The translations under genes were made by a program, and so were the position numbers. From Rhytidiadelphus loreus (lineage: Eukaryota; Streptophyta; Bryopsida; Hypnales; Hylocomiaceae): a stretch of 64,000 nt of DNA. Under the pieces are notes generated by a model. That model did not search any database. It was not told where the DNA came from and saw nothing but the letters and a program-made list of their open reading frames with translations. Location: the NCBI GenBank assembly GCA_947034895.1, contig OX344763.1, positions 6,946,501 through 7,010,500 of the forward strand, written 5' to 3'. The number at the start of each line of letters is the position of its first letter. The stretch's first letter is position 1. Below are positions 13,590 through 25,130 of the stretch, piece after piece.

Positions 13590-13900
13590 AAAAAATTTAA
13601 GACATGCATCTTTTCCTTTCTCTTATTATTTTTTATACTTTAGAAAAAAAAAAGTTTTTCTTTTCTATTTATTCTATTTCAAATATAGGAAAAAAAAATT
13701 TAGAATTCTTTAGACCTTTCCTTTTTATTCCTACTTTACCTATTTCAAAATGGAAGAGAGGATTTTTTTATTTTTTTTAACCTTTTCCACTCCCTTCCTT
13801 TTTTTCTATTTGGAAAAAGGAAGTTCTTTGACTTCTTTTGAACCTTTTTTTTTTTTACACTAAAACTAGAGTTGACATTGAAAAAAGATTTGTAGCCCCA
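13590..13900. repeat. Low-complexity T/A-rich tract
   Basis: A polypyrimidine/polypurine tract built from degenerate repeats of tttccttttttctattt-like words with long A and T runs. It lies in the core of the putative GC-ended transposon and has no coding potential. Confidence 0.6.
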
Positions 13901-14362
13901 TAATAGTTGTCATTTATTAAACATACAATTCAAGAAAACATATAATTTTTTTTAATCTCTTTTTCAAATCTATATTCTTAGTTTATTTTAAAGAAAAGCA
14001 TGAAATTTTTTATTATGAAAACTTGAATGAATTCAATGATAAATGTAAATCAAGTTTTACCATACATGTTATTTCTAGTAGCATAATTTTTCCTTACCAT
14101 ATTCTTTTTTCAAGTATTTGTCATCAAAATTGATAAAAACACACATTATCTTGTAGATGTCAAAGTTTCTGGCATAACTTCAACAATGACTTTCATTTAC
14201 AGATTTGTGTCCGTATAAAAAATTTACTTATTAAGCATGTAATTTATCAAAATTAGTGTCTATAACATAGTATGTAATTTGTGTCTACACCAAAAAAATT
14301 AATTATTAATACCTCATGCTAAAACAATTGCAAAGACATTATTGTTACAATTGCAATGGTTA

Positions 14363-14498
14363 ATAATAATAAAATTCATTATTAACAATAAAATTCAGTA
14401 TTAACAATAAAATTCAGTATTAACAAAAATTCAGTATTAACAATAAAATTCAGTTTTAACAAAAATTTAGTATTAACAATAAAATTCATTATTAACAT
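14363..14498. repeat. ATTAACAATAAAATTCAGT tandem repeat
   Basis: About seven imperfect copies of a 14-19 bp unit, attaacaataaaattcagt, run in tandem; shorter units read attaacaaaaattcagt. The complementary strand gives an artefactual reading frame with repeated FIVNTEF-like words. The array lies in the core of the putative transposon at 13347-14891. Confidence 0.8.
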
Positions 14499-14891
14499 CT
14501 TGTAACACAGCATCTGTATCACAACATGACTCAACCAGATGGGATTGAGCTCACAGTTAATAAAAAATGTAATAAAAAAGAAAAGAAAAGCCCTTGCATG
14601 GTAGACGGTGGAGATTTGTCCGATCCAACGGAGGAGACGAATGTGACACCAATCCGGCCCTAGATGGGAAATCGGGCCACCAAAAACCTTGGCCCGATTG
14701 CTCCCTTGGGGCCGGATGGTTTGGCGCCAAAACCATGCCACCTAAGGCGACACGTAGGATGAGTGGTGGTTCCATCCGGCCCCAAGTATAAAGCCCTTGG
14801 GCCGGATTTGGAGAAATTGAGCAATCCCATTGGTTCAAACTTGAAGAGTTCCGGCCGGCCTTCAATCCGGCCCCAAGTGTATACTGGCCCT

Positions 14892-15870
14892 GAGAATGTC
14901 GGTGAATCCGTCATCGCAAAATACCATCATGATTGTATCCACGAAGTCCTCCATTATCTTTTATGAAATTCGCCAAATTCTAGTGAGTTTTTGATTAATT
15001 GTTTGTTGACTCGTTGTCCTAAACCTATCTAAAAAGTCCAATTTTGTTAGTTTTGATAGTAGTTATGTTTTAGGGTAAATTAATTAATTCATTTAAATTC
15101 TCTAATTCTAATGAATAGTGATATTATTCTTTCGTCAATTGTTTAATAGTTTTTAGTTTAATATTCCAAAGATATTAGTCGTTTTTTGTTTTTATCTATT
15201 TGGCTTATTAGGCCTAATAAAACAAATCCCCAAACTACAAACAAACAACTAATTTGGCTTTGGAATCCTAATTAATAACTAAAACCAAATGAATGAATAG
15301 TATTCTAATAAAATAATAAAAAAACAATCAAAAACAAATCTATCGATGAATAGTAGAAAGAATAAACCGAATAAACAATACCAAAACAATTAATTGATGA
15401 ATAGTTAGATTCTTACCTTAATAGTTGTTTAATCCTTTAATTCCTTCACGTGTCAAATTCCTTCCTTCTTATTCTTCTTTCGTTCTTCAATCTTTCATTT
15501 GGTTTTCTTGCAATTTGAAGTTGGCTATGGCATTTAGAGAGAATTTGAGAGTTTCAAAAACCGAGAGAAAATGTTAGTTCAACACTCTTAGTGTTTCAAT
15601 TTTCCCTTTAGACACAAAAGTTTGGGTGTGGCGAGCAACAGCCGCCCTTTTGTGTATAGTATTTTGACCAAGATGAACTTTGAGAGAATTAATCCAAAAT
15701 TTCAGAACTTGTAGTTGAACTAACCCTGGACTTGTTCGGACGAGCCTGGATTCCTTGGCAAGCCTGGACTGCTCGAGTGAGTGTGGATTGCTTGAACTCC
15801 CCACGCCTCACGTCACTGCTGATCTCCAACTCCCCTTTCCGACGCCACGTGTTGCTCCCCCACAACCCCT
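14892..15870. other. AT-rich region without supported genes
   Basis: Nothing coding is supported. The sequence is AT-rich with many attaattc, gaatag and taataaa words to about 15420, then becomes GC-richer approaching the minisatellite at 15871. The short minus-strand frame at 15574-15804 has no recognisable domain. Confidence 0.4.
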
Positions 15871-16060
15871 CGTTTCGTCAGTCGTTCCCCGCGTCGTTCC
15901 CGGGCAGTCGTTCCTGTCAATTGTTCCCCGCAATCGTTCCCCGTGTCGTTCCCCGTCAGTCGTCCCCGTCAGTCATTCTCGGGTAGTCGTTCCCTGTCAG
16001 TAGTCCCCGTCAGTCGTCCCCGTCAGCCATTCCCGGGCAGTCGTTCCCCCGCAGCTCTCG
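15871..16060. repeat. GC-rich minisatellite (TCGTTCCCCGTCAG-like)
   Basis: A short-unit array of about 10-14 bp per unit is made of cgttcccc, cgtcccc, cgtcagt and gggcagt words in variable order. It is pyrimidine-rich on the plus strand and GC-rich in an AT-rich setting. The two plus-strand frames crossing it give repeated Val-Pro-Arg/Ser words, which is what such a repeat encodes by chance. Confidence 0.8.
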
Positions 16061-16514
16061 CAGCTCGTTCCTACGGCCCTGACCTTGCCTTCTGTGCTTC
16101 CGGGCTGAAATTTTTGGGAGTTGAGACTAAACTCGGTATACTGAAATCTTAACTAAATTTTGAAATACTAATCCTCTATAAAAATCAGTACTCTGAATTA
16201 ATAATCATGAGAAGATTAATTTGATGAAACCCAACCAATAAAACCAAGGAAAAATAAATGAATAAACAACCACTTTCAACGAAATTAAGAATAAGAAACA
16301 AAACAATTTCTATTAAACGAACAACCAATGGCAAGGTTAGCAATCAAATACCTCCACCACGTGTTTAACACGGAAAGGAGAAAAATTAACAAAGTTTGGC
16401 ACTTTAAATAAGCTTCAAAAGAATATTATTCTCTTGATTCTTATTGTTAAGGTCAAAGCTTTGCTGTTCGGGGTAATTTCAAGTTTCAATGGTCTTTTAA
16501 AGGTGAATTTTAAT
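16061..16514. other. Spacer between two minisatellites
   Basis: AT-rich sequence with no recognisable gene or repeat family. It may belong to the same larger repeat unit as the arrays on either side, but no matching flanks were found. Confidence 0.3.
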
Positions 16515-16806
16515 CCTAAAAGCCAAATCTTCGCCGTGCGGGAGCTACCCCAGGCAACAAAAATCAAGAAATTAGAATTTTTAAAGTACCTGTTTCCAAG
16601 TTTCAAAAGTCAAAGCTCCGCCGTGCGGGAACAACCCCAGGAAATAACAGACAATTTAAGTTTCAAGTACCTGTTTCCAGATTTCAAAAGTCAAAGCTCC
16701 GCCGTGCGGGAACAACCCCAGGAAATAACAGACAATTTAAGTTTCAAGTACCTGTTTCCAGGTTTCAAAAGTCAAAGCTCCGCCGTGCTAGAGCAACCCC
16801 AGGAAT
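16515..16806 (+). repeat. 81-bp minisatellite keeping an open reading frame
   Basis: About three and a half copies of an 81-bp unit containing AGTACCTGTTTCCAG, AAAGTCAAAGCTCCGCCGTG and GAACAACCCCAGGAAATAAC; unit starts fall at 16585, 16666 and 16747. Because 81 is a multiple of three, a plus-strand frame (16434-16808) stays open and would encode 27-residue repeats containing KSQSSAVREQPQE. No known domain, good start context or splice-connected exons were recognised. It is reported as a repeat and not a gene. The last two units are nearly identical, so the array expanded recently. Confidence 0.75.
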
Positions 16807-19200
16807 AACCAGTATCCAAAAATCTAAACTAGTATTTTGAAAACTTAATTCTTAAAGGAAGTATACATGATAGTGTTTAACCGAACATTAAAAACTAATT
16901 TCTAAAATCCCAAACAAAGTTCTAAGTTTAATCACTAAAGGAGGTACACATGACAATGTTTAACCAAACATTAGTAATTATTCAAACCAAACACCCGTTA
17001 TACAACAAGTTTTGGCACGTGGTGATGCTTAAAAACCTTTTGGCAAAGTTTAGCTTTACCGCTTTAAAGTTTTAAGTTCACAAACTATTATCAATTCGCA
17101 CAAATAGTTGGTTAGTATCCAAAAGAACAATAAAATCAAATTAGAGTTTGGAAACTACTCCCACAACTCTCAAAATATCAAAGTTTTGGGGCTTGAAGCC
17201 TCCAAATTCGAGAAAGAAGTTTAGTTAACACAACAACACTAGAGTTAGGGGATTTCTTCCACCTAAACTCTTGAAAAGCAAAGTTTTGGGGCTTGAAGCC
17301 TCCAAATTCAAACAAGAAAAGAAAGAAAGCTTTGAAGGGGCCCTCCGGACCTTCAAAGTACAAAAGAATAGAAAAAAATAGTAGAAAATAGCTAAAACTT
17401 AGCTTAAAAAGTGTTCCGACAAGTGTCGGTAGCACGACAAGAGCAACAACAAAAATGAAACAAGAAAATGAGGGCCATGAACAACCTCGAGGAAGGGCCT
17501 TATATACTCGCTCCCGGCCCCCCCCGGTAAGTTGTTCGTAAATATTTTCTTTACTTTCAATCTAGATATTTTGCTAAACTACTTAAACGCGTTTTTTAAA
17601 TAATTTTTGTTTAATGGGAAGGAAGGTTCTCAAGCAAGTTCCTTCTAGGCCCTAAATGGCCTTAGAATCTTTTCCCAAATCAAATATTAGATTTTCCCAA
17701 AGATATTTTGAAAACCTACCTAATTAATCGAGATATTTTGCATTTTAATCTAAGGTTAGTTCTAAATTGTCTTTCTTTAGTCCAAAAGATGGCTTCTTAC
17801 GCAAGACAAGTATCTTGAGCAAATCCAATCTTCGATTTTACAAAAGATATTTGCAAAATCCACCCAGATTAATCCAAAATTACCTTTTAAAAGTCAAACT
17901 AAGGATTGACCCTCTCTATCTTTTGAGGGACAACTCGAAACTGAAAACAAACTGCACCATCGCGTTCAGAAGACCCCAATTAGCCTAAGGGATCCCTAAC
18001 CCCTACCTCTCCAGCCGTTTTAAAGCACAAATTTAAGTCATGGTAACTCAGAACAAAAGTTAAAAATCTAACTTTTGGAGTTTGCATTCCTTGATGAAAT
18101 TGTTGGTCGTGGGTGGTTTAGAATATTTGTGGGAGTAAGAATTGACCCTTGAAACGCTCCATTCGGACACCGCTAGCTCCTGGTATGCCGGTCAACCCAC
18201 CGCCTAGTTGTAAATTCTTGTAAAATTTGTTGTCGGTTCTAATTCTGGTACTTGGGAATGTTAGAATGTCTTCAAACTTGACAGGGCTCTTTATTGGCAC
18301 ACAAAACACTATCCTAATTTTTAGTGAGATTTTACCGCAACATTGGTAATTTCTAGGAATTTACGAGTACAGTTTTAAGCGGTTGACTTCCCATGGAGTC
18401 ATCGTGGAGTTTTATAAAATTCCAAAACTTTTGGGCAATATTCTACAAGATGTCCATCAAATAAGGGCAAAACCAAATCTACAATAAGGATGCTATTTTT
18501 AGCAATTCCTTAATAATTTCCACCCGGGGGGGAAATTATTCTTGATACCGGGAAAATCTTGGATGATCGGGCTTCTATTTGACCTCCTGGCATGCTTTGA
18601 CCTAGAAAAGCACCTCTCTGTATGTTCCAATCATCATTTCCTCCATCTTGGTCTGTGAATGAATGTATTTCTCAAAATTACTTGCAAACAACAAATCTAA
18701 CTCTTTCGAATTGAATTTGGACTAACTCTGACTAGACTCTAACTTTTAATCAGTTTGTTGCATGTATACTTATAACTATTGTATTACATGAACAAGACAC
18801 TTGGACTGGTTAACTCTCAAATCTTCACTTCGCTCAGAATTATTGACTTAACTACTTATTTTTACTAAAAAGACCTAAATTTAGTGAAAATGTAACGTCT
18901 TACGTGTTTCACGCATTTAAGGTCATTACACACCACTTTGGTAGGGACTTCTACCAAAACCCACAATAACTGTATTTTTATATGTTTTTTCCTACTTTTC
19001 ACCCAAAAATTAACTATAAATCGCGAAAAATAAGTTCAGAGTTCCAAGTGCCAACTTGAGGGCTCACAGATGCCAACCAAGTTATCACTAATATTGTACT
19101 GCGTTGTTGGAAAGCTTCTAGATTGATTACTTTTGCCTGCTCAATCAGGTCTCCTCGAGGAACAACCCAAGCTGAACGAAATCTAAAGAGAACAGTTTGT
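16807..19200. other. Repeat-rich region, possible LTR-type remnant
   Basis: No gene is supported. A 31-bp segment (aaagttttggggcttgaagcc and onward) occurs twice in direct orientation about 101 bp apart (17180 and 17281). A TTATATA box precedes a C-rich tract at 17501-17525 and would suit a retrotransposon promoter, but no LTR pair, primer-binding site or polyprotein domain was found. The minus-strand frame at 18118-18309 is unassigned. Confidence 0.35.
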
Positions 19201-22200
19201 AGGATGGTAGATTGAACACATGAAATCTATTAATGCCCACGTCAAGAGTGTAGCTCATCGACCAAGAGTTTCTAATTGAGCTTCACATCATTGCACGTGG
19301 ACGTTAATATCATTCATATGTTCACTCTTTCATGAATCATCTTTTGCAAATATCCATACCCCATGGGCGTATCACCAGTTTTCAAACCTTAGCTTGAATG
19401 GTTATCCTACTGAAACACACTACATTTGTAAAGGAATATCAGCACATTCAACAACTACATAGCAATACATTGTATTACCTTGAAACATTTCATTACGAAT
19501 GTGAAGATGCCTAACCCACAACATGTCTGATATTACTTGAAACTTGGCAGCATAGTAGTGTAAAAATCTGCAAAATCTGGTACTTGATCAAGAGCTCAAG
19601 TTAAATAACAATTTGTAATGCAACTCTTTCTCGGATAGAGGTAAGCAACCATAGGTGAAGCCCTTGAGTTAGTCTTGAGCACTTCTGAAGCTCAACCATC
19701 AACTTTCGATCATACCTTTTTGCATAACATTACAAGGTACATGTGCAAATTATTCAAGTACTAACCGCCTACAGTTTAATTTAGAACGCATACACATTCT
19801 ACGACATGGCTATTTAAGTTGAAACAAAAGAGACGAATGGCAAGAGAGATGGAAGAAAGTCAGGGAAGAGGTAGTGCATGTAGACAACACACTTAGGGTT
19901 CCCTTAAGCATGCCATCGTCATGCATTGCCCCATGTTGGTTTCCCTTTCTAATCTGTTATTCTTCTTACATGCTTCACTGTCCTTACCTTGTACACCCAA
20001 GATAACAAGAGAAACGTACCACAAAGGTAAACAAAATCCTCACACGTCTTCTGCTCAATTCAATGCTAACTCGAAAAAAACATGCAAAATTTGCAGATCA
20101 GGCATTGCCACAAATCTCTAATAGGAAAGCAAAATTAGAAATTCCAAGGTTGTGGGAAATATAGAGATACAAAATTGAGAAACAATAACACATCCGAATG
20201 AGAAAGTACATCTCCAAGTGCCAAAAATGAGTAGTCAAATCGTCGTTGTATTATCACCTTGGGCAATCAGAGAACTTTATGTAGAATGAAGCGCCATAAG
20301 TCACCTTTGAATGTCTCTAAAGCCTACTCTCTTGAGGAATTAAGTAGAGAGCTCCAGATGTTCACAAGCACAAAGACCAATACGTTGCAACCAGTACAAG
20401 GTTGTACTAATACCAAAGTTTAGACCTTAAATTACAGCCGCCACAAGTACTGCAAGCTTGTTTTGTAGAGCCTCTTATAAAAACCATCACAATAAATTAG
20501 TGAGCTGGAAAAATCGTATAGCACAACAATCATACAGTTACTTCCTTAATTTATGGTATCTTTTGGTAGATCACGCAACTGCAGTGTACTAGCAGAGAGT
20601 TGGTAGTAGAAGGGTAGTACAAGCTCGTAGTACAAGATTGTTGCGGTATATAAGAAACTCAAGGTAGGCGGGAGAAACATCCAACAGGCTACGATCTCAT
20701 TCAAAAAGTATACTACCGCCTAATGAATCGTATTCTCGGTCAATGTACTACTAGATTCTGTCAATGGAAGGGATATTTGATCGAGCAGCTTTTGGTCACG
20801 ATTTCAGTCAAACTTGTCATAGCTCAAATCTTTCTTTCTATTTTTGAAATTATAGTCAAAATTGTCATAGCTCTTGTTTCAACAATTAGTTGCCTATAGC
20901 ACAATGGAAACACTACAGAATGGAAATACAATCTCTTTTTTTGGAAGCTGAGGATTGTATTCCAAAGTGAACCAAGCAATACTATTCCAACGAACTAGAA
21001 ACAAACACTTGACAAAGAGAAGAAAAAAGAAACAAGGTCACACTAACCTACCAAACTAATTTTTTTTAAACACAATCTCTTTGGACATAGCTCTGGCTAC
21101 GAAAACAATTAATTCTCTGGTCGAGCCTTTTATGCAACGATTGATTATGTATGTGATAAATATTTTGCAAGAGCATTGATTTCTCTCTTTAATTAATTAC
21201 TTCATGGAACTTACAGCAACTTGCTTGTGGTCGGATGTATCCCGTTGTGGCTCTTCTTCTCTATGGGTGACCATGGCGATGGGATAACAAATTCAGTTGC
21301 ATTATATGGAATATTAGCTTTTATACTCAAATGTTTTTAATAAAGCTTTAACAATGGTATCTTCATAGTTAACATTCAAACTCCTTATTTTCTTGTATCT
21401 AAGCTAAACTAGCAAAATGAAGCTGACCACCTATAGTTTGTATCACTGTGGAAATTGGGAAAGTGCTTTAAATTGAAAGAAAGAATAAAGAATGAATAAA
21501 AAGGAGGTAACTTTGTGATTGTTGTGTTGTACTTGATGAAGACGATTGTCCAAGCTCGCAAATTGCAGTGATGAATTTATTCCCGATACAAGCTTGTAGT
21601 GCCATTGTGGCTTTAATTGAAGGGCTTGAACTGGCACTTGTACTACCTTGCAGTACCGGTTGCAATATGACCACATTTTTTTAATTAATTTTGAGATCAT
21701 TTGTGAGCATATGGACTCTTTTACTTAAGTCCGCAAGAAAGCAAGTTTTGGAAGCATGCAAGTGACTTATAACGCTTCGATCATAAGATTTAGTGGATGC
21801 TCATTCTTAAAATCTGGATTTGTAATTTCCTATCTGCACCTACCTTAATTTCGTCGCTCAATTTTATATCTCCATGTAACCAACAACAATCTTGTGTGAG
21901 TATTTGTGCCAACTCAATTATTGTTTTCACTACAACAACAGCAGTGTTTTATGACTGCAAAAATATGACTGAGGATGATTGACAACTACTCGCAGTCATA
22001 TTCTTGGAGGTCAATACCTTGGGGAGAAATATGACTGCAAAATATGACTGCCAATCGTTTTTGGTTCTTATACTTCACGGGTGTATATTATACGTCCGTC
22101 GGGAACACTAAAGTATTTCATAGGGAACGGTAGGGAACTCGTTTGAGAACATTGAGTTATATTATTAGTCATATTTTCATGGTAGTAACATTTTTTTATT

Positions 22201-22251
22201 TTTGGTCAATCTAAAAAAAACATGGGCAATCAAAAAAAATATAGACAAGCC

Positions 22252-22600
22252 ATTGTTTAAAATTTTGAAACCTAATCACTACTTTTTAAGGGTTTTGAAA
22301 CCCTAGCCACCACTTTTTAGAGTTTTGAAACCCTAACCATCATTTTTTTAGGGTTTTGAAACCCTAGCCACCACTTTTTAGGGTTTTGAAACCCTAGCCG
22401 TCATTTTTTTAGGGTTTTGAAATCCTAGCCACTACTTCTTTTTACTCTTCTTCCTTACCTTTTGTTGTCTTTTGTTGCATCTTGAGTTACTCTTACTTCT
22501 TAGAGTTGTTGTCTTTTGTTGCATCTTGAATTCACTCTTGCTTCTTAGTTGTTGTCTTTTGTTGCATCTTCAGTTACTCTTACTTCTTAGAGTTGTTGTC
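22252..22600. repeat. Tandem repeats inside the CACTA element
   Basis: Two arrays are adjacent. At 22252-22440, five units of 36-37 bp each contain GGGTTTTGAAACCCTAGCCA or a close variant; the unit itself holds the palindrome GGGTTTtgAAACCC. At about 22450-22615, four units of roughly 50-60 bp contain TTGTTGTCTTTTGTTGCATC. Neither is coding. Confidence 0.85.
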
Positions 22601-23437
22601 TTTTGTTGCATCTTCACTCTTGCTTCTTGTTTTTTTCTTCTTGCATCTTAATTCTTTCTTCTTCTTATTTCTTCTTTCTTACTTTTTGTTCTCTCTTTTT
22701 GTTTCTTGTTTCTTTTTGTTGCATCTTAACTCTTTTTTGTTGTTTCTTGTTAACTCTTAGTAGTTGCTCCTTATTGTTTCTTGTGAATTTTAACTTATAT
22801 TTGTTGTTATCTTTTAGCACTTGTTGCCTTTTTTTTTCTTGTTTCTTGTATCACCATTGTTTTTCTTCTTATCCTAAATTTGTATTACATATTTTTTATT
22901 GTTGTAAATTTTTGAAGATTGAGCTTTGTTGTATGTTCATTAAAAATTAACCTCCTATTTCTTTAATTGTATATGCAGGCAACAAAATTGGAACAAAGTC
23001 GTTGGAGGCTACTTGCAACTCACTTCATATTATTGTAAGAAATATAGTCTCTATTGACTTGTATAAATAATTCATTGTGATATACATATTTTGTATTTGT
23101 GATTAATAAATTATAAATGTCATTGAAAGGAGTCACATTCCTTCTTATATATTCCCTTTCCAATATAATTGTTTTTTGTATATCTTTAAAACCATATGTA
23201 TTTGTTTTTAACTACATGAAATCTTTTATTCAATTGTTAAATCATTTTAATGTATGATTGCAAATATGCTTAGGTATCCTACAACCGTCGTATGATTTGT
23301 TCAATTCATAGTTCAAAATACATATCAATAAAAAAATGACTATTTGGAGTCACAAAATGATTATAATAATTTCCAAAAAATGACTAGGTGCTCTCAATAT
23401 GACTGAAAAATATGACTGAGAATAATCGTTTTACAAA

Positions 23438-23815
23438 TCATCAAAAAATATGACTCACCGCAATCATATTCCACAAAATATGACTAACCACAGTCATATT
23501 CTATGTCATCAAAAAATATGACTCAATGCAGTCATATTTCACAAAATATGACTGACCACAATCATATTCCACGTCATCAAAAAATATGACTCAACGCAGT
23601 CATATTCCACAAAATATGACTGAGTAGTCATATTTCACGTCATCAAAAAATATAACTCAACGCAGTCATATTCCACAAAATATGACTGACTAGTCATATT
23701 CCACGTCATCAAAAAATATGACTCAACGCAATCATATTCCACAAAATATGACTGCTCAATTATATTCCACGTCATTAAAAAATATGACTCAACGCAGTCA
23801 TATTCCACGTAGGAT
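23438..23815. repeat. CACTA subterminal array, 65-bp units of alternating ATATGACT and AGTCATAT
   Basis: Six tandem units of about 65 bp each contain CATCAAAAAATATGACTCA, then a CAGTCATATT inverse, then ACAAAATATGACTGA and a second inverse ending ATTCCACGTCATC. Every unit therefore carries two inverted pairs of the same octamer and can fold on itself. On the minus strand the units give a misleading repeated frame containing VEYDCVESYFLMTWN. Confidence 0.85.
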
Positions 23816-25130
23816 TTTTTCATTTACCCGGGCAGCTCAAGAAAAAGTAAAAAAAAGTAAAAATATACGCCTTGTTGGCATACTATGGCTAATTATGGGT
23901 ATTTATACTCCTCAACTTATATGACTGCCAATATGACTGATGTCTGAAGCGACTGCTTCTAAACAATTGCTGCAGTCATATTCTGAGTCATCTACAGTGA
24001 TTTCTACGCCAGTCATATTTTTTGATTTTACAACTGAGTGTAGTCGTTTTTTGCAGTCATAAAACACTGCTTTTGTTGTAGTGTTTGGAATAATTTTTAT
24101 TTACTTTGTAGGGGTTTTCACTAGTTTCATTCTCACAACTGAATCGCCCATTGTCAACTAACTTGTGTTTTCTTTACTTGCTGAAAGCTTCAACTAGCAT
24201 TTAATTTGTCAATCGACCACACTCTTAGAGATTTGTTTATTGATTCTGTTGTGATGATTCGTCTACGAGATTTGTTGCACGGCTTGACCTCTAGACTCTG
24301 TATGTTTCCGATTAGCGCCACATTATAATTAATAGAATTTTATAATCATGTGTTCATAGTATGCGACTAACTTCGTTTATCTTTGATACATACGAAGTGA
24401 GAGGAATGATGGAGTAAGATGGGGAGCTAGTGTGGGGCAATGTATAACGATGGCATGCTTAAGGAAACCCTAAGTGTGTTGTCCACATGCACTACTTCTT
24501 CTCTAACTTTCCTCTGTCATTCTCACCATTCTTCTCCTCTGCTTCAACCTTAAAGAGCCTTGCCTTAGGATTCAAAGGACTTGCAGTTATCGTTTGTACT
24601 TCTTGATAATCAAAAGTGCCTATCTCACATTGCCTAGCTTCAACTGTTTTAGATAATTCTATATATTATAGATTATGTTACTTAATTTTCTGCTATTAGG
24701 TTTCAAACGATACAAAGTTAAGCTAGATCTAGCATAGGTATTGTACGTACGTATGCATGATGTTGGCAATAGAATGTCTACAGCTGATACTTGAATAGAG
24801 TTGTGATATGTAGTTGTAGTACTAACGTTTGCCATACTCACCAACGCAATGCTTGCTTCTTTAGGAAATCAGTTGCAATATTGATTATGGAAAGTTTTGA
24901 TACTACCATTTCGTTTGAATCGACACTGGAGATGATCGAATCATAGAAGAATGAACACATGAATGATATTAATGTCCACATGCAATGATGTGAAGCATAT
25001 TTAGAGAGCAACTTCTGGTCTAGAATTAATCTAGTCTTAAGGATGATAATCGCAGTGGGAATGTAATTGCTTAGCTTCATTCTTGACGTGGGCATTAATA
25101 GATTTCATGTTTTCAATCTATTGTTCTACA

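Larger units (their letters stand above)
13347..14891. mobile_element. Putative 1.5-kb non-autonomous transposon with GC-rich subterminal repeats
   Basis: The two ends are inverted and alike. The left reads AGGGCGGGTATATACACGG then CCTGGGGCCGGAT; the right, reverse-complemented, reads AGGGCCAGTATACACTTGG then GGCCGGAT. Each terminal 200 bp holds about five or six copies of TCCGGCCCC or its complement, mostly spaced 15-60 bp. The AT-rich core has none. Such clustered subterminal motifs are usual transposase-binding sites in CACTA, hAT and Mutator elements. No target duplication is visible, so the superfamily is open (the AGGGC ends suggest hAT). Frames in the GC-rich ends look non-coding. Confidence 0.5.
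21928..24083. mobile_element. Non-autonomous CACTA (En/Spm-type) transposon
   Basis: The 2156-bp element begins CACTACAACAACAGCAGTG and ends with the complement of CACTACAACAAAAGCAGTG. The terminal inverted repeats match at 35 of 36 positions. TTT lies on both sides (21925-21927 and 24084-24086), matching the 3-bp duplication made by CACTA transposases. ATATGACTG and CAGTCATAT recur throughout both subterminal regions, as expected for transposase-binding arrays. The middle holds tandem repeats (22252-22600) and T-rich sequence. No transposase frame was found, so movement would need an enzyme supplied from elsewhere. Confidence 0.9.
19201..25130. repeat. Inverted repeat blocks flanking a 4.5-kb core
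   Basis: Two pairs of blocks recur in opposite orientation in the correct mirrored order. The outer pair is 19201-19340 and 24935-25130 (sharing ATCTATTAATGCCCACGTC and ATGAATGATATTAA in complement; the right copy has about 50-70 extra bases). The inner pair is 19821-19932 and 24433-24545 (sharing TTAAGCATGCCATCGT and CACACTTAGGGTT in complement). The stretches between them are diverged. This is either one old large fold-back element or two opposed copies of one repeat. The CACTA element at 21928 lies in the core. Confidence 0.55.

Noticed and set aside
14382..14741. 119-codon minus-strand frame with repeated FIVNTEF words
   Set aside because: Its repeats come from the ATTAACAATAAAATTCAGT tandem array and it runs into GC-rich subterminal repeats.
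16807..18900. Full LTR retrotransposon
   Set aside because: A TATA-like box and direct repeats exist, but no LTR pair, primer-binding site, polypurine tract in the right place or polyprotein domain was found.
22603..22950. 115-codon frame rich in Phe, Leu, Ser and Cys
   Set aside because: It is translated from a T-rich low-complexity tract within the CACTA element; it looks membrane-like only because of the T-rich codons.
23438..23815. CRISPR-like regularly spaced repeats
   Set aside because: The genome is eukaryotic, the spacers are themselves repeats, and the array lies inside a delimited CACTA element.
23635..23823. Minus-strand repeat protein (VEYDCVESYFLMTWN units)
   Set aside because: It is the translation of the CACTA 65-bp subterminal array.
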